From an uncultured Paracoccaceae bacterium (lineage in GTDB: Bacteria; Pseudomonadota; Alphaproteobacteria; Rhodobacterales; Rhodobacteraceae): a stretch of DNA of 64,000 bases. Numbering within the stretch: position 1 is the first letter of the stretch; every line of letters begins with the position of its first letter. The stretch is from contig CANMTD010000001.1 of assembly GCA_947500775.1 (NCBI GenBank), positions 1,054,001-1,118,000 of the forward strand, written 5' to 3'. This document shows positions 35,630 through 44,405 of this stretch, one piece after another. The translations under genes and the position numbers were made by a program. The notes below the pieces were generated by a model. The model made no database searches, was not told where the DNA came from, and saw nothing but the letters and a program-made list of their open reading frames with translations.

Positions 35630-36577
35630 ATGACCGACAACCCGATCGAGCGCGCTGCCACGGCGACGCCGCCCAGACTTGCGCGCCGCATCAAGGGCCT
35701 GAGCGACCGGGCCATCGCCTGGATATTTGTCGCGCCGACGATTTTCCTGTTGCTGGCGGTCAATATCTTTCCGCTGATCTGGACGATCAACCTGAGCTTT
35801 ACCAATTTCCGCGCCAACCGCCCCAACCGCGAGGTCGATTACGTCGGCCTGCGCAACTATGAACGCATCCTGACCGACAGCGATATCTGGCTGACGATGC
35901 AGGCCACCGCGCATTTCCTGTTCTGGACGATCTTCTTTCAGGTGCTGATCGGGTTCACGCTGGCCTGGCTGATCAACCGCAAATTCAAGGGCAACGATCT
36001 GTGGACCACGATCATCGTGTTGCCGATGATGCTGTCGCCCGCCGTGGTCGGCAATTTCTGGACCTTCCTGTATCAGCCACAGATCGGGCTGTTCAATTAC
36101 GTGGTCAGCTTTTTCACCGGGGTCGATCCGTCGTCGTTCGAAATGATCGGATCGGTCAATCTGGCGCCCTGGTCGATTGTGATCGTGGATACATGGATGT
36201 GGACGCCCTTTGTCATGCTGATCTGTCTGGCCGGGCTGCGCAGCATCCCCGATTACATTTACGAGGCGGCGGCGATCGACCGGGCCAGCCGCTGGCGACA
36301 ATTCTGGACAATCACCGTGCCCATGGTCTTGCCGTTCCTGATGCTGGCGGTGCTGTTTCGCGGGATCGAGAATTTCAAGATGTTCGATCTGGTGGTGCAG
36401 CTGACCGGCGGCGGGCCGGGGTCGGTGACGGAACTGACCTCGATCAACCTCAAACGCGAGGCGTTCGAGAAATGGCGCACCGGCTATGCCTCGGCCTATG
36501 CGATCATCCTGTTCGTGACGGTGTTCGGTCTGGCCTCGGTCTATGTCAAAGCCCTGAACAAGGTGAAGGAGAGGTGA
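35630..36577 (+). CDS. Carbohydrate ABC importer permease 1 (MalF type)
   Basis: 315 residues from ATG 35630. A soluble N-terminal stretch is followed by IAWIFVAPTIFLLLAVNIFPLI (first helix), the loop NYERIL, and an EAA loop IPDYIYEAAAIDRASRWRQFWTITVPM. The end VYVKALNKVKER is typical of this family. The stop is followed by a 157-bp gap containing a repeat element before the second permease. Confidence 0.88.
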   Translation: MTDNPIERAATATPPRLARRIKGLSDRAIAWIFVAPTIFLLLAVNIFPLIWTINLSFTNFRANRPNREVDYVGLRNYERILTDSDIWLTMQATAHFLFWTIFFQVLIGFTLAWLINRKFKGNDLWTTIIVLPMMLSPAVVGNFWTFLYQPQIGLFNYVVSFFTGVDPSSFEMIGSVNLAPWSIVIVDTWMWTPFVMLICLAGLRSIPDYIYEAAAIDRASRWRQFWTITVPMVLPFLMLAVLFRGIENFKMFDLVVQLTGGGPGSVTELTSINLKREAFEKWRTGYASAYAIILFVTVFGLASVYVKALNKVKER

Positions 36578-36619
36578 GAGACATGTTTCAACACCCCTGT
36601 AGCCAAAGCAATAAGGGCG

Positions 36620-36694
36620 GCGCCCGGCCCGAGGGTGGGCGAGAAGCGCCCGCCCTGGGGGGCGGGTCGGGCGCTGCCCGGCGTGACGCCGGGC
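36620..36694. repeat. REP-like palindromic intergenic element, copy 2, plus a hairpin
   Basis: 36620-36674 has arms GCGCCCGGCCCG and CGGGTCGGGCGC around the core GGGTGGGCGAGAAGCGCCC, which matches copy 1 at 18116-18172. Immediately after, 36676-36694 is a perfect 8-bp stem (GCCCGGCG-TGA-CGCCGGGC). It lies between two permease genes and may stabilise or attenuate the transcript. Confidence 0.7.
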
Positions 36695-36734
36695 GGGACG
36701 GTCGGTCGGGCCGCCCCGAAAACGGAGGCCGGAC

Positions 36735-37676
36735 ATGAGCAGCTATTCCATCACCGAACCGTCCAAGCGGCAGAAATGGGTCGCGGGCGTGCTGGTCATC
36801 CTTTACGCGGTGATCACCATCATGCCGCTGATCTGGATCATCGCGACCGGGTTCAAATCGCCCGCCGATGCGATCTCCTATCCGCCCAAAGTGATGTTCG
36901 AACCGACGCTTGAGGGGTACGTGAACCTGTTCACCACCCGCACCCGTGTCTCGCCCGAGGCATTGCAGGCCCTGCCGCCGCCCGCCACGTGGTACGAAGG
37001 CATCGTGCGCAACCGCGACATGGTGATCGCGGGGCCGTCGCGGTACGGCGAACGGTTCCTGAATTCGGTGATCATCGGGTTTGGATCAACCTTTCTGTCG
37101 GTCTTTCTGGGCACTTTGGCGGCCTATGCCTTCAGCCGGTTCAAGGTGCCGCTGAAGGACGATCTGCTGTTCTTCATCCTGTCGACCCGGATGATGCCGC
37201 CCATCGCCGTGGCGATCCCGATCTTCCTGATGTTCCGCACGCTGGGCCTGAGCGATACGCATCTGGGGATGATCCTGCTGTATACGGCGGTGAACATCAG
37301 CCTGGCGGTCTGGCTGCTGAAAGGCTTTATCGATGAGATTCCCCGCGAATATGAAGAGGCCGCGCTGATCGACGGCTACACCCGGTTTCAGGCGTTCTAT
37401 AAGGTGGTGCTGCCGCAGGCGGCCACCGGCATCGCCAGCACCGCGATCTTCTGCCTGATCTTCGCCTGGAACGAATATGCCTTTGCGGTGCTGCTGACCT
37501 CGGGCACGGCGCAGACCGCGCCGCCGTTCATCCCGACGATCATCGGTGTGGGCGGACAGGACTGGCCCGCGGTGGCCGCAGGCGCCACGATCTTTCTGGT
37601 GCCGGTCATGGTCTTCACCATCCTGCTGCGCAAACATCTGCTGCGCGGGATCACATTCGGGGCGGTGCGCAAATGA
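36735..37676 (+). CDS. Carbohydrate ABC importer permease 2 (MalG type)
   Basis: 313 residues. It starts MSSYSITEPSKRQKWVAGVL with a first helix after a short cytoplasmic segment. A periplasmic loop of about 65 residues precedes GERFLNSVIIGFGSTFLSV, and the EAA loop is IPREYEEAALIDGYTRFQAFYKVVLPQ. The end LLRKHLLRGITFGAVRK is typical of MalG-type proteins. It overlaps the small membrane-protein gene by 4 bp. Confidence 0.88.
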   Translation: MSSYSITEPSKRQKWVAGVLVILYAVITIMPLIWIIATGFKSPADAISYPPKVMFEPTLEGYVNLFTTRTRVSPEALQALPPPATWYEGIVRNRDMVIAGPSRYGERFLNSVIIGFGSTFLSVFLGTLAAYAFSRFKVPLKDDLLFFILSTRMMPPIAVAIPIFLMFRTLGLSDTHLGMILLYTAVNISLAVWLLKGFIDEIPREYEEAALIDGYTRFQAFYKVVLPQAATGIASTAIFCLIFAWNEYAFAVLLTSGTAQTAPPFIPTIIGVGGQDWPAVAAGATIFLVPVMVFTILLRKHLLRGITFGAVRK

Positions 37677-37861
37677 GCAGTTTTTTCAACGGACTGCTGC
37701 GCCTGCGGCGCGGCCCCTGGGAAATGGTCGCCACGATCCTGATCGCGCTGGGGGTGGTGATGCTGATGCAGCCCTTCGTGCTGTGGGCCTATACCTATTC
37801 CTTCATCATAACGCTGACCGGCACGGTGATGTTCATCATCGTCAGCCATTTTCCGGAGTGA
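37673..37861 (+). CDS. Small two-helix membrane protein in the sugar importer operon
   Basis: 62 residues with two hydrophobic segments (about 19-36 and 38-57) and few charges outside the N-terminus. It overlaps permease 2 (ATGA) and ends 4 bp before the first ATPase gene, so it is a real operon member. Rhizobial glycerol importers of the glpSTPQUV type have a small membrane protein (GlpU) of similar kind near the permeases, which makes this a positional analogue. The sequence is not clearly the same family. The function is unknown. Confidence 0.75.
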   Translation: MSSFFNGLLRLRRGPWEMVATILIALGVVMLMQPFVLWAYTYSFIITLTGTVMFIIVSHFPE

Positions 37862-37864
37862 TCC

Positions 37865-38962
37865 ATGGCTGAGATCATCATCAAGAACCTGCGCAAGGAT
37901 TTCGGCAGTTTCAACGCGGTCAAATCCTCGTCCTTCACCATCAGGGATGGCGAATTTTTCATGCTGCTGGGGCCGTCGGGCTGTGGCAAGACCACGACCC
38001 TGCGGATGATCGCGGGGCTGGAACTGCCCACCGCGGGCGAGATCTACATCGATGGCGAAGAGGTCAGCCAGAAACCCGCCAACCAACGCGACATCGCCTT
38101 TGTCTTCCAGATGTTCGCGCTCTACCCGCATATGAACGTGCGCCGCAATCTCAGCTATCCGCTGGTCAGTCAGGGCATGCCGCGCGCGCAGGTCAAAGCC
38201 AAGGTGGCCGAGGTGGCGGGGATATTGGGGATCACCGATATCCTGAACCGCCCCGTCGGCGGGCTGTCGGGCGGGGATCGTCAGCGCGTGGCGCTGGGCC
38301 GGGCCATCGTGCGCGACCCCAAGGCGTTCATGATGGACGAACCGCTGGGCGCGCTGGATGCCGAATTCCGCGAACATATGTCCGAAGAACTGCGCGCATT
38401 GCATGACCGGATGGGGGCCACCACGGTTTACGTGACCCATGATCAGCTAGAGGCGATGCAGATGGGCGACAAGATCGTGGTGATGAACCACGGGGTCGTC
38501 GAACAATTCGGCACGCCGCAGGATATCTACGACAAACCCGCCACCATGTTCGTGGCTGATTTCATCGGCTCGCCCTCGATGAATTTCCTGCGCTTTCAGG
38601 GCACGGTCGAGGCCGGGGCGACAGCGGTCTCCCTGAACGGTCAGACGCTGGGCATCCCGGAAATGCGCGAACCGCGCGACGGCGATCTGGTGTTCGGCGT
38701 CCGGCCCGAACATGTCCGGCTAAGCGACGGTGGCGGCTATCGCGGCACGGTGCAGGCGACCGAATATCTGGGCACCACCCAGATCGTCACGCTGGACACC
38801 GCGAACGGCCCGCTGAAGGCGCGCATCGGGTCCGATCAGATCGCGAAGGTTGGTGAAAGCGTCGGGCTGGAGTTCAACCCCAGAACCATCACGCTGTTTG
38901 ACAATCAAAGCGGGCGGGCGCTGCGGTCGGACCTGAACGAAGGGGTGCTGAACAATGGCTGA
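37865..38962 (+). CDS. Carbohydrate ABC importer ATPase 1 (MalK/UgpC/GlpS type)
   Basis: 365 residues. Walker A is GPSGCGKTT, the Q-loop VFQMFALYPHM, the signature LSGGDRQR and Walker B AFMMDEPLGALD, with H-loop THDQ. A C-terminal TOBE-like regulatory part contains FGVRPEHVRL. All catalytic residues are intact. It is the first of two ATPases in the operon and overlaps the second gene by 8 bp. Importers of this class usually have one ATPase gene; two different ones suggest a heterodimer as in the glycerol importers. Confidence 0.9.
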   Translation: MAEIIIKNLRKDFGSFNAVKSSSFTIRDGEFFMLLGPSGCGKTTTLRMIAGLELPTAGEIYIDGEEVSQKPANQRDIAFVFQMFALYPHMNVRRNLSYPLVSQGMPRAQVKAKVAEVAGILGITDILNRPVGGLSGGDRQRVALGRAIVRDPKAFMMDEPLGALDAEFREHMSEELRALHDRMGATTVYVTHDQLEAMQMGDKIVVMNHGVVEQFGTPQDIYDKPATMFVADFIGSPSMNFLRFQGTVEAGATAVSLNGQTLGIPEMREPRDGDLVFGVRPEHVRLSDGGGYRGTVQATEYLGTTQIVTLDTANGPLKARIGSDQIAKVGESVGLEFNPRTITLFDNQSGRALRSDLNEGVLNNG

Positions 38963-39950
38963 GGTCATCCTGAACAACGTCTCGAAAGCCTTCGGGCAGG
39001 ACACCGCGCTGGACGGGGTGTCGATGACGATCCCCGATGGCGCTTTCGTGGTGCTGTTGGGGCCGACCGGGGCGGGCAAGACCACCACGCTGCGGCTGAT
39101 TTCAGGGCTGGAGAAACCCGATACGGGCGACATCCTGATCGGCGGGCGCAGCGTGGTGAACGACACCCCGGCGCAGCGCGATGTGGCGATGGTGTTCCAG
39201 CAATATTCGCTTTATCCGCATCTGACCGTGCATGAAAACCTGGCCTTTCCGCTGAAATCGCCGATCCTGCGCACGCCCGAGGATGAAATCGCCCGCAAGG
39301 TGGCCGAAGTGGCCGAGGTTCTGCAGATCAGCCACAAGCTGAACAACAAGGCGACCGAACTGTCGGGTGGCGAAATGCAGCGCGTGTCGATCGGCCGGGC
39401 GCTGGTGCGCGATCCGTCGATCTATCTGATGGACGAACCGCTCAGTTCGCTGGATGCCAAGCTGCGCAGCGATCTGCGGGTCGAACTGAAACGCATTCAG
39501 GCCGGTCTGGGGGCCACGCTGCTGTATGTGACCCACGACCAGATCGAAGCGATGACCATGGCCACCCATGTCGGCGTGCTGGATCAGGGGCGGCTGGTGC
39601 AGTTCGGCACCCCGCGCGAGATTTATGAAAACCCCGTCAGCCTGTATGTGGCCAGCCGTCTGGGCCTGCCGCGGATCAATACGCTGCCGGTCGCGCTGTT
39701 TGGCGATGCGCCTGCGGGGGCGGCCACCATCGGGTTGCGCCCCGAACATATCGCGCAGGGGCAGGGGCGCGACAGCACGGTGACGCGGGTCGAACATCTG
39801 GGCGATCAGACCCGGCTGCACCTGTCGCTGGAACAGCATGACATCGTCACGCTGACCGATGTGCACACCACGCTGCGCCCCGGCGACACGGTCGCCATCG
39901 CCCCGCGCAACCCGCTTTATTTCGACACGAACGGCACCCGTATCGCCTGA
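38955..39950 (+). CDS. Carbohydrate ABC importer ATPase 2 (MalK/GlpT type)
   Basis: 331 residues with Walker A GPTGAGKTT, Q-loop VFQQYSLYPHL, signature LSGGEMQR, Walker B IYLMDEPLSSLD and H-loop THDQ. A shortened C-terminal regulatory region contains IGLRPEHIAQ. It differs from the ATPase before it, so the pair probably form a heterodimer. It ends 12 bp before the kinase gene, which has GAGGAGAAAA as ribosome-binding site. Confidence 0.9.
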   Translation: MAEVILNNVSKAFGQDTALDGVSMTIPDGAFVVLLGPTGAGKTTTLRLISGLEKPDTGDILIGGRSVVNDTPAQRDVAMVFQQYSLYPHLTVHENLAFPLKSPILRTPEDEIARKVAEVAEVLQISHKLNNKATELSGGEMQRVSIGRALVRDPSIYLMDEPLSSLDAKLRSDLRVELKRIQAGLGATLLYVTHDQIEAMTMATHVGVLDQGRLVQFGTPREIYENPVSLYVASRLGLPRINTLPVALFGDAPAGAATIGLRPEHIAQGQGRDSTVTRVEHLGDQTRLHLSLEQHDIVTLTDVHTTLRPGDTVAIAPRNPLYFDTNGTRIA

Positions 39951-39962
39951 GGAGAAAACCCC

Positions 39963-41582
39963 ATGCCCCAGTTCATCAACGCAAAAGAAAATCTGGTGAC
40001 CGAAGCCATCGACGGCACATTGCGCACGGCGGGCGGCCAACTGGCGCGGCTGGACGGTTATCCGCATATCAAGGTCGTGGTGCGCAGCGATTGGGACAAA
40101 TCCAAGGTGGCGCTGGTGTCGGGGGGCGGGTCTGGGCACGAACCGTCGCACGCCGGGTTTGTCGGGCAGGGGATGCTGACGGCGGCGGTCTGCGGCGATG
40201 TCTTCGCCTCGCCTTCGGTGGATGCGGTGCTGGCGGGCATTCTGGCGGTGACCGGCAAGGCGGGCTGCCTGCTGATCGTCAAGAATTACACCGGGGACCG
40301 GTTGAATTTCGGGCTGGCCGCCGAACGCGCCCGCAGTTTCGGGCTGAAGGTCAGCATGGTCGTGGTGGACGACGATGTGGCGTTGCCTGATCTGCCGCAG
40401 GCGCGCGGCGTGGCGGGCACGTTGTTCGTGCATAAGATCGCGGGCGCCTTGGCCGAACAGGGCGCTGATCTGGACGCGGTGACGCAGGCCGCCACGGGCG
40501 TGATCGACGGGGTTGTATCCATCGGCATGTCGCTGGACACCTGCACCGTGCCCGGATCGCCGAAAGAGGACCGGATCGGCGCGGGCATGGCCGAACTGGG
40601 GCTGGGCATCCACGGCGAGGCCGGGATCGAACAGGTCACTTTCGCGGGCGCGAAACATGCCATCGAAATGGTGGTGGACCGCCTGTCGCCGCATCTGGGC
40701 GATGGCCCCCATGCGGCGCTGTTGAACAACCTTGGCGGCACCACGCCGCTGGAAATGGCGGTGCTGGCCGAAGAGCTGATCCGGTCGCCCATAGGTGCCC
40801 GGATCAAATGGCTGATCGGCCCCGCGCCGATGATGACCTCGCTGGATATGCAGGGGTTTTCAGTGTCGCTGTTGCCGGTGGGGGCGGCGGAACAGGCGGG
40901 GCTGGCGGCGGATGTGGCGCCCTGGGCCTGGCCGGGATGCCTGCCGGTCGGGGCGGTCGATCTGCGCCCGCTGCCCGACGGGCTGACCCCGATCCGGCCG
41001 ATCCCTTCGGCCGATCCGGGGCGGGCGCAGTTCATCACCCGCTGCTGCGAAATACTGATCGCGGCCGAGGCGGATTTGAACGCGCTGGATGCGAAATCGG
41101 GCGATGGCGATACCGGATCGACGCTGGCCGGGGCGGCGCGGGCGCTGATCGGCGCGCTGGACCGGCTGCCATTGGCTGATCTGACCCAGCTTTACCGCGC
41201 CATCGGGCTGGAGCTGAGCCAGACGATGGGCGGCTCATCGGGTGTGTTGCTGGCGATCTTTTTCTCGGCGGCGGGGGATGCCTCGGCCAGCGGCAAGAAC
41301 GCCGTGGACGCGTTGAAGGCCGGGCTGGACCGTATTCAGCAGGTGGGCGGGGCGGGACCCGGCGACCGCACCATGATCGACGCGCTGCAACCGGCCCTGA
41401 ACAGCCTGCCCGCGGGACTGGCGGCGGCGGCCACGGCGGCCCGCGCAGGCGCCGATCTGACCGCCACGATCACCAAGGCCAAGGCCGGGCGGGCCAGCTA
41501 TGTCTCGGAAAGCAAACTGGCGGGGCACAACGACCCCGGTGCCGAAGCGGTCGCCCGCCTGTTTGAGCGATTGTTGGCCTAG
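39963..41582 (+). CDS. Fused DhaK-DhaL dihydroxyacetone-type kinase
   Basis: 539 residues, DhaK domain first and DhaL second, as in single-chain ATP-dependent enzymes. The DhaK part has GGGSGHEPSH (about 53-62) and His217 in GLGIHGEAG, the residue that binds the ketose as a hemiaminal. The DhaL part has SGDGDTGST (379-387), the magnesium/ATP aspartates, and MGGSSGVL. Enzymes of this class phosphorylate dihydroxyacetone or other short ketoses such as erythrulose. Being last in the importer operon, it likely phosphorylates the ketose produced from the imported compound; the exact ketose is inference. Confidence 0.88.
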   Translation: MPQFINAKENLVTEAIDGTLRTAGGQLARLDGYPHIKVVVRSDWDKSKVALVSGGGSGHEPSHAGFVGQGMLTAAVCGDVFASPSVDAVLAGILAVTGKAGCLLIVKNYTGDRLNFGLAAERARSFGLKVSMVVVDDDVALPDLPQARGVAGTLFVHKIAGALAEQGADLDAVTQAATGVIDGVVSIGMSLDTCTVPGSPKEDRIGAGMAELGLGIHGEAGIEQVTFAGAKHAIEMVVDRLSPHLGDGPHAALLNNLGGTTPLEMAVLAEELIRSPIGARIKWLIGPAPMMTSLDMQGFSVSLLPVGAAEQAGLAADVAPWAWPGCLPVGAVDLRPLPDGLTPIRPIPSADPGRAQFITRCCEILIAAEADLNALDAKSGDGDTGSTLAGAARALIGALDRLPLADLTQLYRAIGLELSQTMGGSSGVLLAIFFSAAGDASASGKNAVDALKAGLDRIQQVGGAGPGDRTMIDALQPALNSLPAGLAAAATAARAGADLTATITKAKAGRASYVSESKLAGHNDPGAEAVARLFERLLA

Positions 41583-41602
41583 CCCCGGCATCTGCTCACA
41601 GG

Positions 41603-41635
41603 CTGTCACAAAAGCTTCAGTAAACTGATACAAAT
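41603..41635 (+). promoter_or_regulatory. Pho box upstream of phnC
   Basis: Three 11-bp direct repeats: CTGTCAC-AAAA, GCTTCAG-TAAA, CTGATAC-AAAT. The first unit matches the PhoB consensus closely, and the repeats share the 7+4 spacing of Pho boxes. It is about 50 bp before phnC, consistent with phosphate-starvation control of phosphonate uptake. Confidence 0.7.
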
Positions 41636-41685
41636 GCGTCGCAGCGTTCTCGTATCCGGCCTGTGGGATGGATGAAGGGGATATC

Positions 41686-42492
41686 ATGCTGCTGCGCGTT
41701 GAGAACGTCACCAAGATGTTCGGGCAGAAGGCTGCCGTAGACAATGCCACGTTCAATGTCGAGAAATCGGCAATGATCGGCATCATCGGACGTTCGGGGG
41801 CCGGCAAGTCGACCTTTCTGCGGATGATGAACCGCCTGACCGACGCCAGTTCCGGCGAGATCAAATTCGATGGCCACAATATCCTTGATCTGAAAGGCGG
41901 CGACAAACGCGCCTGGCAATCCGATTGCGCGATGATCTTTCAGCAGTTCAATCTGGTGCCGCGTATGGATGTCGTGTCCAACGTGCTGCACGGCACGCTG
42001 AACCGCCGGTCCACACTGGCCACGATGTTCAACCTGTTTCCGCAGGACGATATTCACCGCGCGATTGATATTCTGGATCGTCTGGGGATCGCCGAACAGG
42101 CCCCCAAACGGGCCGAGGCCCTGTCGGGCGGTCAGCAACAGCGCGTGGCGATTGCCCGTGCCCTGATGCAGGACCCCAAGATCATTCTGGCCGATGAACC
42201 CATCGCCAGCCTTGACCCGATGAATGCACAGGTGGTGATGGATGCGCTGCGCCGCATCCACGAAGAGGACGGCCGCATGGTCATCGCCAACCTGCACACG
42301 CTGGACACCGCGCGGCGCTATTGCGACCGGGTGATCGGTATGCGCGACGGGCGTATCGTGTTCGACGGCACGCCCGACCAGCTGACCACCGGTGCCGCGC
42401 GCGACATCTATGGCGCCGATGCCTCGTTCTCCGAAGAGGCCACCTCGACCTCGATCGAGACGCTGGACACCGCCGAATACGTCACCGCCTGA
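41686..42492 (+). CDS. phnC: Phosphonate ABC transporter ATPase PhnC
   Basis: 268 residues from ATG 41686, which follows GAAGGGGATATC; an earlier in-frame start at 41668 lacks this. Walker [10 protein letters not shown]-loop [12 protein letters not shown], signature ALSGGQQQR, Walker [14 protein letters not shown] and the H-loop NLHTLD (a His as in PhnC) are all present. The long C-terminal end beyond [10 protein letters not shown] is typical of PhnC. It drives uptake of phosphonates through PhnE with PhnD as receptor. Confidence 0.93.
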   Translation: MLLRVENVTKMFGQKAAVDNATFNVEKSAMIGIIGRSGAGKSTFLRMMNRLTDASSGEIKFDGHNILDLKGGDKRAWQSDCAMIFQQFNLVPRMDVVSNVLHGTLNRRSTLATMFNLFPQDDIHRAIDILDRLGIAEQAPKRAEALSGGQQQRVAIARALMQDPKIILADEPIASLDPMNAQVVMDALRRIHEEDGRMVIANLHTLDTARRYCDRVIGMRDGRIVFDGTPDQLTTGAARDIYGADASFSEEATSTSIETLDTAEYVTA

Positions 42493-42555
42493 CTTCAAAA
42501 GCTTTCATCCGCCTCGGAGGAAGCTTCGGGGCGCACCAACCTGGAGAAACCTACG

Positions 42556-43461
42556 ATGAAAACACTGATCGCTGCCGTTCTGGCCACAACCGCGCTGTCC
42601 GCACCCGTTTTCGCGGCAGACACCATCAGCGAATTCCGCATCGGCATTCTGGGCGGCGAAAACGCTCAGGACCGTCTGAACAGCCACGAATGCCTGAAAA
42701 ACTACACCGAAGAAACACTGGGCGTCGAAGCCAAGCTGTTCGCCCCCGCCGATTACAACGGTGTGATCCAGGGCCTGCTGGGCGGCACCATCGACATGGC
42801 ATGGCTGGGCGCCTCGGGCTATGCAAAAACCTATCTGGAAAATCCCGAAGCGGTCGAACCGGTTCTGGTCAAGATCAACCTTGATGGCTCCTACGGCTAT
42901 CATTCGATCGGCTTTACCCGCAAAGACAGCGGCATCCATTCGCTGGCCGACATGAAGGGCAAGACCTTTGGCTTTGGCGATCCCAACTCGACCTCGGGTT
43001 ACCTGATCCCGTCGATCGAAATCCCCGGCGAGATCAACGCAACAATGGATTCGGGCGATTATTTCGGTGAGGTCAAATTCACCGGCGGCCACGAACAGAC
43101 CATCGTTGCGGTCAACAATGGCGACGTCAACGCCGGCGTGACATGGGCCGACGGTCAGGGCAACTGGGAAGACGGCTACAACTCGGGCGCGCTGCGCAAG
43201 GCGGTTGATGCCGGCCTGATCGACATGAACGATCTGGTTGAAATCTGGCGCTCCAAGCCGATCCCGGAAGGCCCCATCGTTCTGCGCAAATCCCTGCCCG
43301 ACGATGTGAAGGCGAAAATGGTCGCCCTGGTCGACGGCATGTATGAGGCCGACAAAGAGTGCACCTACAACATCTCTGCCGGTGAATCGCTGGGCTTCAA
43401 CCCGATCACCCACGACGCCTATCTGTCGATCATCGAAGCACGTAAAGCGAAATCCAACTAA
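42556..43461 (+). CDS. phnD: Phosphonate-binding periplasmic protein PhnD
   Basis: 301 residues with a Sec signal (MKTLIAAVLATTALSAPVFA-AD). The mature protein starts EFRIGILGGENAQDRL, with the later motifs GTIDMAWLGASGYAK, GFGDPNSTSGYLIPS, GGHEQTIVAVNNGDVNAG and WRSKPIPEGPIV, all typical of PhnD. It binds the phosphonate in the periplasm and delivers it to PhnE1/E2. A strong stem-loop follows the stop. Confidence 0.93.
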   Translation: MKTLIAAVLATTALSAPVFAADTISEFRIGILGGENAQDRLNSHECLKNYTEETLGVEAKLFAPADYNGVIQGLLGGTIDMAWLGASGYAKTYLENPEAVEPVLVKINLDGSYGYHSIGFTRKDSGIHSLADMKGKTFGFGDPNSTSGYLIPSIEIPGEINATMDSGDYFGEVKFTGGHEQTIVAVNNGDVNAGVTWADGQGNWEDGYNSGALRKAVDAGLIDMNDLVEIWRSKPIPEGPIVLRKSLPDDVKAKMVALVDGMYEADKECTYNISAGESLGFNPITHDAYLSIIEARKAKSN

Positions 43462-43477
43462 GCGATACGGTATCCGG

Positions 43478-43508
43478 ACGGGCCCCTGCCAAATGGCACG
43501 GGGCCCGT
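43478..43508 (+). terminator. Strong hairpin between phnD and phnE1 (attenuator-like)
   Basis: ACGGGCCCC-TGCC-AAAT-GGCA-c-GGGGCCCGT forms 13 base pairs with one bulged C, followed by TCCTTTGTT. It is strong enough for partial termination or 3'-end protection of phnCD mRNA, and so would give more binding protein than permease. Confidence 0.65.
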
Positions 43509-43532
43509 TCCTTTGTTCAAAGGCACCACGAC

Positions 43533-44405
43533 ATGGCAGAGTTGACGGCATCGGCGGGATCGGGTGTTCCGCACATCCGCGAACACTATATGGATTTGAT
43601 CCGCCGGAAACGGATGTATGGCGGGCTGACGCTGGCGATTTTCACGCTGTTGATGGTGTCGGGGTTCGTTCTGGCCGACAGCCGCAATGCCGGCGGGTTC
43701 TGGGACGGTATCCTGAACGTCTTTGATTTCCCGCATCAGGTGCTGTCCGAAGCCTGGGAAAAGATCGATCTGCTGCCCGCGCATCTGGTGCATTTCTTTC
43801 CCGCATTGATCGAAACCATCAATATCGCCGCCGTATCGACGCTGATCGGGGCGATGCTGGGTTTGGTTCTGTCGCTGCTGTCGACCCGCGGTCTGGCCCG
43901 GTTTCCCCGGCTGATCCCGCTGTTTCGCCGCAGCATGGACATCATGCGCGCGATCCCCGAGATCGTCATCGCGCTGGTGCTGATCTTTGTGCTGGGCGGC
44001 GGCCCGGTGCCCGCCATGATCGCCATCGCCCTGCACACCACCGGCGCGCTGGGCAAACTGTTTTCCGAGGTGAACGAAAACGCCTCGCTCAAGCCGGTCG
44101 AGGGGCTGCAATCGGTCGGCGCCACATGGTTTCAGCGCATGTGGCTGGGTGTCATCCCGCAGGTCGCCCCCAACTACCTCAGCTATGCGTTGCTGCGGTT
44201 CGAGATCAACATCCGCGCCTCGGCCATCCTGGGCTTTGTCGGCGCGGGCGGCATCGGGTACGAGCTGAAGAACGCGATGTCCTGGGGGCAGGGCAAATTC
44301 GACGAGGCGGCGGCGATCTTTATCCTGCTGTTCGGCGCGATTGTCCTGTTCGACCAACTGTCCAGCTATTACCGTCACCGACTGACCAGCGGAGGTGCAG
44401 CATGA
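43533..44405 (+). CDS. phnE1: Phosphonate ABC transporter permease PhnE (first)
   Basis: 290-residue inner-membrane permease. A cytoplasmic N-terminus leads into YGGLTLAIFTLLMVSGFVLA, then helices with the EAA-like loop ASLKPVEGLQSVGATWFQRMWLGVIPQVAP. The final GAGGIGYELKNA is a signature of PhnE. It overlaps the second permease gene by 4 bp (ATGA). Confidence 0.92.
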   Translation: MAELTASAGSGVPHIREHYMDLIRRKRMYGGLTLAIFTLLMVSGFVLADSRNAGGFWDGILNVFDFPHQVLSEAWEKIDLLPAHLVHFFPALIETINIAAVSTLIGAMLGLVLSLLSTRGLARFPRLIPLFRRSMDIMRAIPEIVIALVLIFVLGGGPVPAMIAIALHTTGALGKLFSEVNENASLKPVEGLQSVGATWFQRMWLGVIPQVAPNYLSYALLRFEINIRASAILGFVGAGGIGYELKNAMSWGQGKFDEAAAIFILLFGAIVLFDQLSSYYRHRLTSGGAA

